A stretch of 31,116 nucleotides of DNA from Planctomycetota bacterium (GTDB lineage: Bacteria > Planctomycetota > Phycisphaerae > Tepidisphaerales > Tepidisphaeraceae). The notes under the pieces were generated by a model. It did no database searches, had not been told where the DNA came from, and was given only the letters and a program-made list of their open reading frames with translations. The translations under genes were made by a program, and so were the position numbers. Location: assembly GCA_023417885.1 (NCBI GenBank), contig JAEZED010000117.1:1-31116 (forward strand), in the 5' to 3' direction. Every line of letters begins with the position of its first letter. The first letter of the stretch is position 1. Shown one piece after another: positions 1 to 7,267 of this stretch.

Positions 1-587
1 CGCGGCGTCTGCGCCGCGGCGGCGTCGCTGCCGCCCGGGGCGTCGGGGGAGGAGGGTGAGGCTGGCGTGCGGCCGGACATGCTCCAGGTCGATTCGAAGG
101 CGCCGCCGGTCGGGTCATCCGCGGTGATGCCGTCGCGCTCGGGATCGTGCGCGGCCTCGACATCGCGCGTCGGGCGCCGCCTGGCGCTGCTCTGGCGGCG
201 GGCGGACTGCACGTCAACCCGGAGTGGATCGGTTCCGTTGCCCGCGGCAACGGCATCTCTCACAGGGACATTCCTCGCATCCGCCGGGACGGCATGATCG
301 CCATCAAGCTTATCGGTCGTTCGCGGCGTGGAGGAGACCCGCCCGTTGCCATTATTGGATGACTTGGCGCCCCCGTGCCGGCCGTTGCCGTCGTGGGCCT
401 GCGGGGCGGGCCTGAGACCGGCGTCGCCGGCCGTGGAATCCGCGAGATTGACGTTCGTCGCCTGCCTCATTCGTTGCTCGTTCGATTCTGGGCGCCGGGC
501 CGGTGGCTGAGTCGCACCGGTGCCACCGGCACGGGATGGCTGGCCGGTCGCGCCGGCGGCGATTTTGTTGGGCCGCATTGGTTTCAT
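1..587 (-). CDS. Partial low-complexity protein of unknown function, C-terminus beyond the left edge
   Basis: The minus-strand frame from ATG 587 runs to base 1 without a stop, so the gene is cut by the window edge after about 195 codons. I do not recognise it. The translation begins MKPMRPNKIAAGATGQ and is rich in Ala, Gly, Asp, Arg, Pro and Ser, with no hydrophobic segment, so the visible part is probably disordered. Third codon positions are strongly GC-rich, more so after residue 40, which favours real coding. Other possible starts are ATG 578 and ATG 470. The latter has a CAGAAT hexamer 14 bases upstream, and the stretch after it has the better codon bias. It is divergent from the acetyltransferase gene at 818. 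A chance open frame in GC-rich DNA remains possible. Confidence 0.45.
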   Translation of the reverse strand, partial: MKPMRPNKIAAGATGQPSRAGGTGATQPPARRPESNEQRMRQATNVNLADSTAGDAGLRPAPQAHDGNGRHGGAKSSNNGNGRVSSTPRTTDKLDGDHAVPADARNVPVRDAVAAGNGTDPLRVDVQSARRQSSARRRPTRDVEAAHDPERDGITADDPTGGAFESTWSMSGRTPASPSSPDAPGGSDAAAAQTP

Positions 588-740
588 CGGCAGAACACGG
601 CAGCGCCGTGTGCGGAAGTGGCATCGGGCAGTCGTTCGAGCCCCAGACACCGGCTGTCGCGAAATGGCAGCAGGCTTTTCCCGGACTTTGGTCCGCCGCC
701 TCCCGATTGCTCCCTCTTCTTCGTTTGCGAAGGCCCATTG

Positions 741-760
741 CGTCAACTGACGTTTTGACG
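741..760. promoter_or_regulatory. TGACG inverted and direct repeat, possible operator
   Basis: CGTCA-AC-TGACG forms a perfect 5-base inverted repeat (741-752). It is followed three bases later by a second TGACG at 756-760. It lies in the 230-base divergent region between the genes starting at 587 and 818. Its position would suit a regulator controlling either gene, but no regulator is identified and repeats this short can arise by chance. Confidence 0.25.
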
Positions 761-805
761 TCTTTTCTGACCCTGCGGCGGATTGCCACCTGCGTTCGCA
801 TCCCG

Positions 806-811
806 CATGAT
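806..811 (+). promoter_or_regulatory. Possible -10 element (CATGAT) of a leaderless acetyltransferase transcript
   Basis: CATGAT ends 6 bases before the ATG at 818. No Shine-Dalgarno motif is seen. The layout matches several other genes in the window. No clear -35 hexamer is visible. Confidence 0.3.
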
Positions 812-817
812 CGGGTC

Positions 818-2122
818 ATGGCGCTCGAACAGGCCGAAAATCGCCCCAGCATCTCCTCCCAGCTTCACATCCGGGCCATCGATCCGGGCGAGATGGAGAT
901 CCTCGCCAGCATCCGAGGCCGTTGCTACGACGCCACTTACGCCAAGCAAAAGCGACACCACGACTACCTTCTCGGCGAGCACTGGGGCGACGCCGCCGCC
1001 GGTGACTTCCTCATCGCCGAACGCGCCGGCAGGGCCGTCGGAACCATCACAGCCCTCCGCGGCGTCATGAGCGTGCGCGGCGTGTCGCTGCCCTGCCAGG
1101 GCATCGCCTGGGTGGGAACCTCCCACGACGCGCGACGCTCCTCCCGCGGACGCTCCGAGCCGGGCATCGCGACACAGCTTATGCACCGCACGCTCGCCAT
1201 GGCCCGCGAGCGCGGCGAAGTGCTCACTGCGCTCGCCCCGTTCCGCGCCAGCTTCTACGAGCACTTCGGCTACGGCCTCGTCGAACGCCGCGCGCTATGG
1301 GACATCCCGCTCGGCCTCCTCCCCGCTGGCGAGGCCGAAGGATTCGAGCTTCTCGATCCGGGCGACGCGGCCGGCGAGCGCGCGATCGCCGACTGCCGCA
1401 CGCGCCACCTCGCGCGCGGGCATGGCGACATGGCCTTCCCCGGCTACGACGGGCTCGGCGGCTTCGCGGGGGTACTGCGGAAGTACCAGGAGAACGGCTA
1501 CTGCTTCCTCCGCCGCCGGGCCGACGGCGGGGCGAGCGCTTTTGTCCTCACCGAACCGAAGGGGGAGCGCGGTGACTTCGGGCTTGCCTGCCCCTACCTC
1601 GGATTCGACACGCCCGACGACTTCACCGCCATCCTCAGCTTCCTCGGCTCGCTGCGCGACCAGTACCGCCGCGTCCTCATCGAGACGCCCGCCGACGAGC
1701 CGATCAACCTGCTGCTGCGCGAGACGCAGGTGCCGCACCGCGGGGTGGAGCACGTGCACGCCCGCTGCGAGTTCACGACGCGCCTCCAGGTGCGCATCCT
1801 CGATCACCTGCGCTTCTTGAGCGAGACTCCCTGGCCCGACCCGGCGGCGCGCGGGCAGGTGGTCGTCGGCGTGCGCGAGTGCGAAGGGACGACCAGCATC
1901 TTCGGCTTCGACGTCTCCGAAGGCCGCTGCCAGGCGAAGGCCGCCACCGGCGAGCCCGACTTCACCTGCGCCGACAAGACCTGGGCCGCCATCGCCATGG
2001 GCGACCTGAAAGCGAGCACCGCCGCCGCCCTCGGCCTCGCCACCTGCACCGACCACGGCAAGCTCCCCCTGCTCGACACCCTCTCCCAAGGCCCCCTCCC
2101 CTTCTGCCGCGAGTACTTCTGA
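818..2122 (+). CDS. GNAT-family N-acetyltransferase with C-terminal SCP2-like domain (Eis-like)
   Basis: A 434-residue protein with the Eis-type layout: an N-terminal GNAT fold (about residues 18-160), a second GNAT-like half, and a C-terminal sterol-carrier-like domain (about 325-434). The acetyl-CoA loop is read as R-S-E-P-G-I-A-T-Q at 112-120, and the typical FYEHFGYG closing motif is at 146-153. The family transfers acetyl groups from acetyl-CoA to amines. Eis proteins of mycobacteria acetylate aminoglycosides, but the substrate here cannot be inferred. It should be cytoplasmic, as no signal peptide is present. The frame stays open upstream to 503, but those residues look non-coding. ATG 818 begins the conserved part and lies 6 bases after a CATGAT hexamer. 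It is convergent with the pseudopilin gene. Confidence 0.82.
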   Translation: MALEQAENRPSISSQLHIRAIDPGEMEILASIRGRCYDATYAKQKRHHDYLLGEHWGDAAAGDFLIAERAGRAVGTITALRGVMSVRGVSLPCQGIAWVGTSHDARRSSRGRSEPGIATQLMHRTLAMARERGEVLTALAPFRASFYEHFGYGLVERRALWDIPLGLLPAGEAEGFELLDPGDAAGERAIADCRTRHLARGHGDMAFPGYDGLGGFAGVLRKYQENGYCFLRRRADGGASAFVLTEPKGERGDFGLACPYLGFDTPDDFTAILSFLGSLRDQYRRVLIETPADEPINLLLRETQVPHRGVEHVHARCEFTTRLQVRILDHLRFLSETPWPDPAARGQVVVGVRECEGTTSIFGFDVSEGRCQAKAATGEPDFTCADKTWAAIAMGDLKASTAAALGLATCTDHGKLPLLDTLSQGPLPFCREYF

Positions 2123-2140
2123 TTGCAGGCGTCACGGGTA

Positions 2141-2157
2141 GAGCGAGTGCTTCGCTC
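2141..2157. terminator. Small stem-loop between convergent genes
   Basis: GAGCGA-GTGCT-TCGCTC gives a 6-bp stem 19 bases after the acetyltransferase stop and ahead of the convergent pseudopilin stop. There is no T-tract, so an intrinsic terminator role is weakly supported. Confidence 0.25.
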
Positions 2158-2184
2158 GTGGGCCTGGCGCGCCTGGGGCGAACG

Positions 2185-2871
2185 TCATTCCGGACGGGGG
2201 AACCAGGGCGTTTTTGCTGATACCGCCCAAGTAAGTGCGCCGTTGCTCACATGCAGATCCAGAAACAGATGGTTCGAACGCAAGCCGTTGCCGTGACGGT
2301 GCAGGTCAATCTTATCAAGATCGGTGGGATTGGAGATCTCAGGCACCGTCGCATCATGCAGATACCAGCCGACGACGGTCGGGTACTTCTCGCCGATCAA
2401 GACCGTCTTCGTCGGGCTCACTCCGTACGGGTTGGACCCGACCTTCCGAATTCCCGCAGTGATCGGCACGTAGCTGTTGACCAGGTAGGACCTGCGAACG
2501 CCCCCATACGAGGCCGGCGGCCGGCCATCATAAGGATCATTTGGGCACACCGCCCCGCGGAACGGCGTATCGGCGCGATCATCGCTCAGATGCTCGTCGC
2601 CGAAGACCGCGGCTATCCAATTCGTCTCGGGCCACGAGTGATACTCCAACGGCAACAGATATCCATGACCACCAGAGTACGCCGCAAGCGCCTTTCCGAG
2701 TTCTGAGAGACGAATCGAGCACGCCGCCGCGCGTGATCTGGCGCGCGCAGCGCCAAGCGCCGGAAGGAGAAGCCCGAGGAGCAACGCCACAATGCCGATG
2801 ACAACCAGAAGCTCCGCGAGCGTCAGAGCTCGAGCTTCGGTTCGGCCGAGAGGGGTACCTCTTGCGTCCAT
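2185..2871 (-). CDS. Type II secretion-type pseudopilin with H-X9-DG-like domain
   Basis: A 228-residue protein with an N-terminal class III (prepilin) signal. A short basic leader is followed by ALTLAELLVVIGIVALLLG (residues 15-33). Glu20 is the conserved +5 glutamate. The residue before the cleavage site is Ala15 where Gly is usual, and the +1 residue is Leu rather than Phe. The C-terminal part carries the planctomycete prepilin-processing-associated region, seen as RHGNGLRSNHLFLDLHV, where LHV replaces the usual GHV. Such proteins are inserted in the inner membrane, processed by a prepilin peptidase and exposed in the periplasm. Their role in planctomycetes is largely unknown. Its ATG is one base after the stop of the upstream LolA-like gene, so the two are probably one transcript. 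Confidence 0.8.
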   Translation of the reverse strand: MDARGTPLGRTEARALTLAELLVVIGIVALLLGLLLPALGAARARSRAAACSIRLSELGKALAAYSGGHGYLLPLEYHSWPETNWIAAVFGDEHLSDDRADTPFRGAVCPNDPYDGRPPASYGGVRRSYLVNSYVPITAGIRKVGSNPYGVSPTKTVLIGEKYPTVVGWYLHDATVPEISNPTDLDKIDLHRHGNGLRSNHLFLDLHVSNGALTWAVSAKTPWFPRPE

Positions 2872-2872
2872 T

Positions 2873-3988
2873 CTAGGAACTCAGGCCTTTTCGCTTCCGA
2901 CGCCAAGTGATTCCGATAATCAACATGACGGCAGCGCAGGCGCCCAGCACCCACGGCACTCGCCGCCCCGCGCCATGATCATGCGAACTTCCGTCAGACG
3001 TACGAGGGGCTGCGCTGGCGGCCCCAATTCCTCCGGAGGAACGAGCCAGCGGTTGGCGCAAGACTCGCTGCTGGCCCGCGGTGACAACAAACTCGTCGTC
3101 TTTGGCCGTCAGTACAAAGGCGTCGTCTGGTATCTGCGCATTCAAATGAACATCCCCAGGATCGACTCGGAAGTTCATGTGCAGCTTCCCGTATATCCGC
3201 TGCTCGCCCGTTACAGGATAATAGACGCTGTTTCCCCGGTCATTGAACTTGTGGTACTCAATCGCATCCACCACACGCGCCGCGCCCTCTACCCCCGCGC
3301 CCGGCGAAGAACCGGCTGCAAACTGCGCGAGCCGGATCGGAAGGTGGCCAACCCGTGGATCACACCACAGCCTGAGGGTACGACGGATCGCCCGCTGGCG
3401 GAACTCGAACAGCGTGGTGCCATCCGCCTGTGGCTCTGCGGAGACCAGGACGTAATCGCCGGTGTCGCGTTCCCCGCCGGGCAATTGACCAAGCGTGTCG
3501 TACATAATGATCTGATGCGGCAGCGGAAAGCTCAGCACCGGCTCCTCGGGTCCGTGAATCGCCAGCGTCCCCACGCCCGGGGATAATCGCCGTGTATAGA
3601 CGTTCAGCCCATCGAGCGACGCCTCTCCTTGTAAGACCGAGTCCGCAGACGTGCGTACAAACCTTGTGTAGATCCTCCCCGAAAACTTGTCGGGCCACAC
3701 GTACAATCCGCCGCTCATCAACACAGCAACGTCAAAATCCGCCGGGCCGGACCCGGAGATGCCAGCGTAGTGGCCATGGTACCTGATACTGAGTGTTCGT
3801 ACGGCTGCCATCTGCGCACGATGCATTGCCGCAGCGATGCGCCATGATCGGCCATCGCCTGTCTCAGTTCGGCTCACCTGCTGGGAAAACGACCGCATCG
3901 GCTCGTTCGCCGATACGGCGGACGATGCATGGAGTGCGACGCAGATCGTGACAAGCATGCTCCAGGTATTGAGTTTGCAGGCAGGCAT
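2873..3988 (-). CDS. Exported LolA-like protein with C-terminal membrane anchor
   Basis: A 371-residue protein starting MPACKLNTWSMLVTICVALH. This is a signal peptide probably cleaved after AVSA near residue 26. The body (about 45-290) resembles outer-membrane lipoprotein-sorting folds of the LolA kind, with strands such as LRLWCDPRVGHLPIRLAQF and a terminal FRVDPGDVHLNAQIPDDAF. I infer this from pattern only. Residues about 342-362 (VPWVLGACAAVMLIIGITW) form a membrane span followed by the basic tail RRKRKGLSS, so the domain should face the periplasm, tethered at its C-terminus. The frame is open upstream to 4165, but the start at 3988 is fixed by GGAGAG a few bases before it and by the signal peptide. 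The pseudopilin gene follows after one base, suggesting a joint envelope function. Confidence 0.65.
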   Translation of the reverse strand: MPACKLNTWSMLVTICVALHASSAVSANEPMRSFSQQVSRTETGDGRSWRIAAAMHRAQMAAVRTLSIRYHGHYAGISGSGPADFDVAVLMSGGLYVWPDKFSGRIYTRFVRTSADSVLQGEASLDGLNVYTRRLSPGVGTLAIHGPEEPVLSFPLPHQIIMYDTLGQLPGGERDTGDYVLVSAEPQADGTTLFEFRQRAIRRTLRLWCDPRVGHLPIRLAQFAAGSSPGAGVEGAARVVDAIEYHKFNDRGNSVYYPVTGEQRIYGKLHMNFRVDPGDVHLNAQIPDDAFVLTAKDDEFVVTAGQQRVLRQPLARSSGGIGAASAAPRTSDGSSHDHGAGRRVPWVLGACAAVMLIIGITWRRKRKGLSS

Positions 3989-3991
3989 CAG

Positions 3992-3997
3992 CTCTCC
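3992..3997 (-). promoter_or_regulatory. Shine-Dalgarno site fixing the start at 3988
   Basis: Read on the minus strand, GGAGAG is followed by CTG and then the ATG at 3988. This chooses 3988 over upstream in-frame starts that would place the signal peptide inside the protein. Confidence 0.6.
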
Positions 3998-4168
3998 GCA
4001 GCCGCAGCAGGTATGGCAATCACCGGCACCGTCACCGTTCTCCGGGACCGCGAAAAATGCAACGCCGCCAGAGGCAGCGAATGCCCATGAGAAATCGGCG
4101 CGGTCAAGGGGCGACCCTACTCCGGGTGGGTCGATGATGCAAGGAAAAAAGACTACGCCGGACACTCA

Positions 4169-5671
4169 TCAAGGCGTGTACGAGCGCCGATCGTGCTCGA
4201 GGAACCGATTCCACGCCCGCTCGGCCCGCTGCTGGGCGGCGGTGAGCGCCTCGCGCGGCGTGGCGCTGCCGGCGGAGACCGCCTGCGCCACGTTCACCAG
4301 TTCCGCATTCAGCTCCGGCCAGATCGGGACATGCGGCGCGTGGAACGCATTGGGGCTGTCTGCCATCGCGTCGAACACCTCCACGTATGGGTTGGTGTGG
4401 CGCTGGCGAAACGCCTCGCTCGACTCCGCCAGCGGCGAGTTCTTGCACTGCGCCAGGCACAGCCGCTCCATCACGTCCTGCTGCTGGAGGTAGCGGATGA
4501 ACTCGAACGCCTCCGCCTTGTGGCGCGCCCCCTTCGGGATCACCACCACGTCCAGGTTCGTCATCGTCACCGGCCCGCCCGCGTCCGCCCCGCGCGCCGA
4601 GGGGAACGGCGCCGCCGCCCATGTGTAGTTCTCGCGCCGACGCTCGATCGGCAGCGTCATCTCATATTCCTTCTCCCACTTCAGCCGGTTCATCTGCGGG
4701 CCGAACGTGTCGATGTAGGCCGCCATCCACGGCCCCTGCTGGATCATCGCCACCTGCCCCGTGATGAACGGGTTCTGCGACGAGAGCGTGCCCCCCAGCC
4801 CGCTGCGGAACTCCCCCATGCTCATCGGGCCGATCCGCCGCGCGTACTCCGCCATCCACTCGTAAGCCGCGACCACACCCTCGTCCAGGAAGTCGATCTG
4901 CTCCTGCGGCGGGCCGTCCGGATCCCAGACGCTTCCGCCGAACCAGCGCCAGATGTGCGCCACGAACCATCCCGGCTCCATCGGCAGATACCCGGCGGCG
5001 ACGAGGCGCTTCGAGCCGTCCGGCCGAGTCTCCCAGACATCCAGCGCGCGGGCGTAGCGGTCCAGTTCCTCGATGGTGCGAGGCGGGCGGGTCGGGTCGC
5101 ACCCGGCGGCGCGGAGGGCATCGGCGCGCTCGGCGAAGATCTGCCGGTTCCACAGCAGGGCGACCGTGGCCGGCGTCGTCGGGAGAGCGACCAGCGTCCC
5201 TTCCTGCACGCAGTCGTCGTAGAAGACGGGCTTATACTGCCCGCGATGGATGCCCGCGGCGGCGGCCAGCTCGTCCAGCGGCTCCAGCGCGTCCATGGCG
5301 TGGAGCTGCGCGAGCCGGTCGCTCCAGATGCCCGCGACGTCCGGCGGAACTCCCGCGGCGGTCGCTATGCGAGTCTTCTGATCCACCACCGCCAGGGAGA
5401 GGAACCGGACGTAGATGCCCTTCTCGGCGCCGACGGTTCGGTTGAACTCGTCGACGATCACCTGCATCGTCTGTCCCTCGGCCCCCGACCACTTCTCCCA
5501 GTAGTCGATGACCACCCGGTCCGCCGGCAGATCCTCCACATCCCGCGGCCCGAAGACCAGCAGGAGCAGACCGGCAACGATGAGCAGGGCGGCCACCGAT
5601 CGCCGGACGAAGCGCCCCGCCGACCTGGCGCCGGCGGCGATCCTGTGCATACCCGTCGATCCGAAAACCAC
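4169..5671 (-). CDS. ABC transporter sugar-type solute-binding protein, membrane-anchored, orphan
   Basis: A 500-residue protein of the family 1 extracellular solute-binding type (maltose/sn-glycerol-3-phosphate class). Typical features are VIDYWEKWSGAEGQTMQVIVDEFN near the N-terminus, PPDVAGIWSDRLAQLHAMDAL, LPTTPATVALLWNRQIF, TGQVAMIQQGPWMAAY and NLDVVVIPKGARHKAEAFEFIRYL. These cover both lobes of a periplasmic binding protein. Residues about 25-43 (SVAALLIVAGLLLLVFG) are a hydrophobic segment with no lipobox Cys and no good cleavage site, so it may stay anchored in the inner membrane. No permease or ATPase gene lies beside it, so partners must be elsewhere or the protein is a sensor. The start is GTG 5671, 6 bases after TAGGAT. 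ATG 5650 is an alternative that keeps the anchor. Confidence 0.85.
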   Translation of the reverse strand: MVFGSTGMHRIAAGARSAGRFVRRSVAALLIVAGLLLLVFGPRDVEDLPADRVVIDYWEKWSGAEGQTMQVIVDEFNRTVGAEKGIYVRFLSLAVVDQKTRIATAAGVPPDVAGIWSDRLAQLHAMDALEPLDELAAAAGIHRGQYKPVFYDDCVQEGTLVALPTTPATVALLWNRQIFAERADALRAAGCDPTRPPRTIEELDRYARALDVWETRPDGSKRLVAAGYLPMEPGWFVAHIWRWFGGSVWDPDGPPQEQIDFLDEGVVAAYEWMAEYARRIGPMSMGEFRSGLGGTLSSQNPFITGQVAMIQQGPWMAAYIDTFGPQMNRLKWEKEYEMTLPIERRRENYTWAAAPFPSARGADAGGPVTMTNLDVVVIPKGARHKAEAFEFIRYLQQQDVMERLCLAQCKNSPLAESSEAFRQRHTNPYVEVFDAMADSPNAFHAPHVPIWPELNAELVNVAQAVSAGSATPREALTAAQQRAERAWNRFLEHDRRSYTP

Positions 5672-5677
5672 GGCCCG

Positions 5678-5683
5678 ATCCTA
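5678..5683 (-). promoter_or_regulatory. Possible -10 element (TAGGAT) close to the solute-binding protein start
   Basis: On the minus strand TAGGAT is followed by 6 bases and then GTG 5671. It could be a leaderless promoter. The same bases include AGGAT, which could instead act as a weak Shine-Dalgarno site. Confidence 0.35.
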
Positions 5684-5729
5684 AGCCAGGCCGGCTTCGC
5701 GCTGAAGCTCCGAGCCCCCTGCGCACGAA

Positions 5730-5758
5730 AACGCCCCTACACGTGGCGTAGGGGCGTT
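5730..5758 (-). terminator. Intrinsic terminator of the tRNA-Arg gene
   Basis: A perfect 11-bp inverted repeat, AACGCCCCTAC / GTAGGGGCGTT, with a 7-base loop. On the minus strand the stem runs into CGTTTTCG. It begins 8 bases after the 3' end of the tRNA, so it ends a single-gene tRNA transcript. Confidence 0.8.
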
Positions 5759-5765
5759 CGCTTCA

Positions 5766-5839
<74 letters not shown>

Positions 5840-5872
5840 TCGGCCATGCCTCCCGCGGGCGGAGGCGGGGTC

Positions 5873-5901
5873 ATTCTTGAAGAGGTACGCGGGAGGGTCA
5901 A
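5873..5901 (-). promoter_or_regulatory. Sigma-70 type promoter of tRNA-Arg
   Basis: On the minus strand a -35 TTGACC (5901-5896), a 17-base spacer and a -10 AAGAAT (5878-5873). Transcription would start near 5866, about 27 bases before the mature tRNA. The -35 hexamer matches TTGACA at five of six positions. Confidence 0.6.
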
Positions 5902-5914
5902 GTTGGTTCAATCA

Positions 5915-5936
5915 CCCGGCACGGGGAGAGGCCGGG
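5915..5936 (-). terminator. Weak stem-loop after the ABC permease gene
   Basis: CCCGGC / GCCGGG with a 10-base loop lies 16 bases beyond the permease stop and just before the tRNA promoter. The T-content after the stem is poor, so termination here is only plausible. Confidence 0.3.
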
Positions 5937-5951
5937 CTTCGTTGGGCGTGC

Positions 5952-7226
5952 TCAGAAGTCTCGGCGGACGAAGCTCCAGGCCGTTACGGCGAGCACCACG
6001 ATCTCGAAGAGGATGCTGGTACCGAAGGCCCAGGTGGCGCTGCGGGAGAGGATGCTGGCGCGCACGTTCTGCTGGACGACGGGGGAGTTCATCATCTCCG
6101 CCGGGTTCTCGCGCCGACGGCGCTCGCGGCGCTGCTCGTCCGTCTCCTCTTCGGGCTGTGTCGTGGCGCGCGCAAGGGCATCGCGCTGGCCGGGGCTGCT
6201 GAGCGGCTCGGCGACGGTCGCGGTCTGCGTGGGGGCCAGCTCGTCCGACTCGATCAGCCAGCGGCGCAAGATGTCGATCGACTCGCTGGTCTTGGGGAGG
6301 GGCGCCTTGGCGCGCAGGACCCACGTGTGCCAGAAGTCGAGCTGCTCCGCCGTCCGGGCCTGCTGGGCCAGGGCCTCGCGGTCCTTCTCGAGCAGTTCGC
6401 GGATGCCGCGCTGGTAGATCTCCCCGGGGGCCGCCTCGGGATTCTCTTCCCAGCGGTTCACGGTGGCCTCGTTGCGGGCGATGCGCGCCTCGTACCCTTG
6501 CGCGTCGACCTGGAACACCGTTTTGAACGCCAGCAGGCTCCCGTCGGCGGCGTTCAGGATGAAGATGCAGAACCAGAACAGCAGCGTCACCAGCAGCGAA
6601 GCCAGTGTCGATCCGGTGAACATGCCCACGAAGACCGCCACGCAGAACAGGAAGCTGTAGTAGAGCGTCACCACCGGCACCGCGATGAAGATCGACGGCG
6701 CCCACACCCCGCCGCGGATCCCGATCACCAGGAAGCAGGCGAAGCAGAACACCAGGATCTGGAGCGCCACGAACATCAGCCCCGCGATGTACTTGGTCAG
6801 GAAGAGGCGCAGCCGGCCCAGCGGCTTGGAGAGGTAGAGGTCGATGCTCCCACCCGAGATCAGGTCGGGGAAGATGCCGGCGGTGGTGATGAGCGCGAGG
6901 ATCGTCGCGACCCAGGTGATCCAGACGCCGACGCCCCACTCCAGGAAGAGGCTCTTGTAGAAGTCGCCCGCGGGGTAGAGCGACGTGTTCGGAAAGCTCG
7001 AGGCGTGGTAGCCGAAGAACGTGATCCCGTCCGGCCCGAAGCCGATCGCGGCGAAGACCAGCGCCACGAGCGCCGAGAGGCCCAGGGCGATCCAGAAGAG
7101 CAGGCGGCTGTTGAGCGAGCGGTACTCGTCCACGAGCAGCGCCCACGTCTGCGACGCCACCAGCGCCAGGCCCCGCAGGCGCGAGTCGGGCGAGCGGTAG
7201 TCGAGAACGGGAGAAGTCGTGGACAT
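5952..7226 (-). CDS. ABC-2 type transporter permease subunit
   Basis: A 424-residue membrane protein that pairs with the ATPase encoded just upstream. I see six hydrophobic segments: about 41-63, 97-122, 140-170, 174-202, 208-228 and 400-420. Between the fifth and sixth lies an unusually long polar region of about 170 residues, with Arg/Glu-rich stretches such as EEETDEQRRERRRREN, expected to be cytoplasmic if both ends are inside. Members of the ABC-2 group form homodimers with two ATPase subunits and usually export lipids, polysaccharides, antibiotics or proteins. The cargo here is unknown. The gene starts 41 bases after the ATPase stop, with AAAGGAG about 14 bases before ATG 7226, so translation from the shared message is likely. 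Confidence 0.85.
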   Translation of the reverse strand: MSTTSPVLDYRSPDSRLRGLALVASQTWALLVDEYRSLNSRLLFWIALGLSALVALVFAAIGFGPDGITFFGYHASSFPNTSLYPAGDFYKSLFLEWGVGVWITWVATILALITTAGIFPDLISGGSIDLYLSKPLGRLRLFLTKYIAGLMFVALQILVFCFACFLVIGIRGGVWAPSIFIAVPVVTLYYSFLFCVAVFVGMFTGSTLASLLVTLLFWFCIFILNAADGSLLAFKTVFQVDAQGYEARIARNEATVNRWEENPEAAPGEIYQRGIRELLEKDREALAQQARTAEQLDFWHTWVLRAKAPLPKTSESIDILRRWLIESDELAPTQTATVAEPLSSPGQRDALARATTQPEEETDEQRRERRRRENPAEMMNSPVVQQNVRASILSRSATWAFGTSILFEIVVLAVTAWSFVRRDF

Positions 7227-7267
7227 CGGCGTAGGACGCGCTCCTTTACGGGTTCACGTGCGATCGT

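Noticed and set aside
503..817. N-terminal extension of the acetyltransferase frame by 105 codons
   Set aside because: The extra residues lack domain content, and the conserved part starts at ATG 818 close to a promoter-like hexamer.
352..852. Minus-strand frame of 166 codons across the start of the acetyltransferase
   Set aside because: It overlaps the acetyltransferase start and has mixed composition. The other minus-strand frame (1-587) has better codon bias there.
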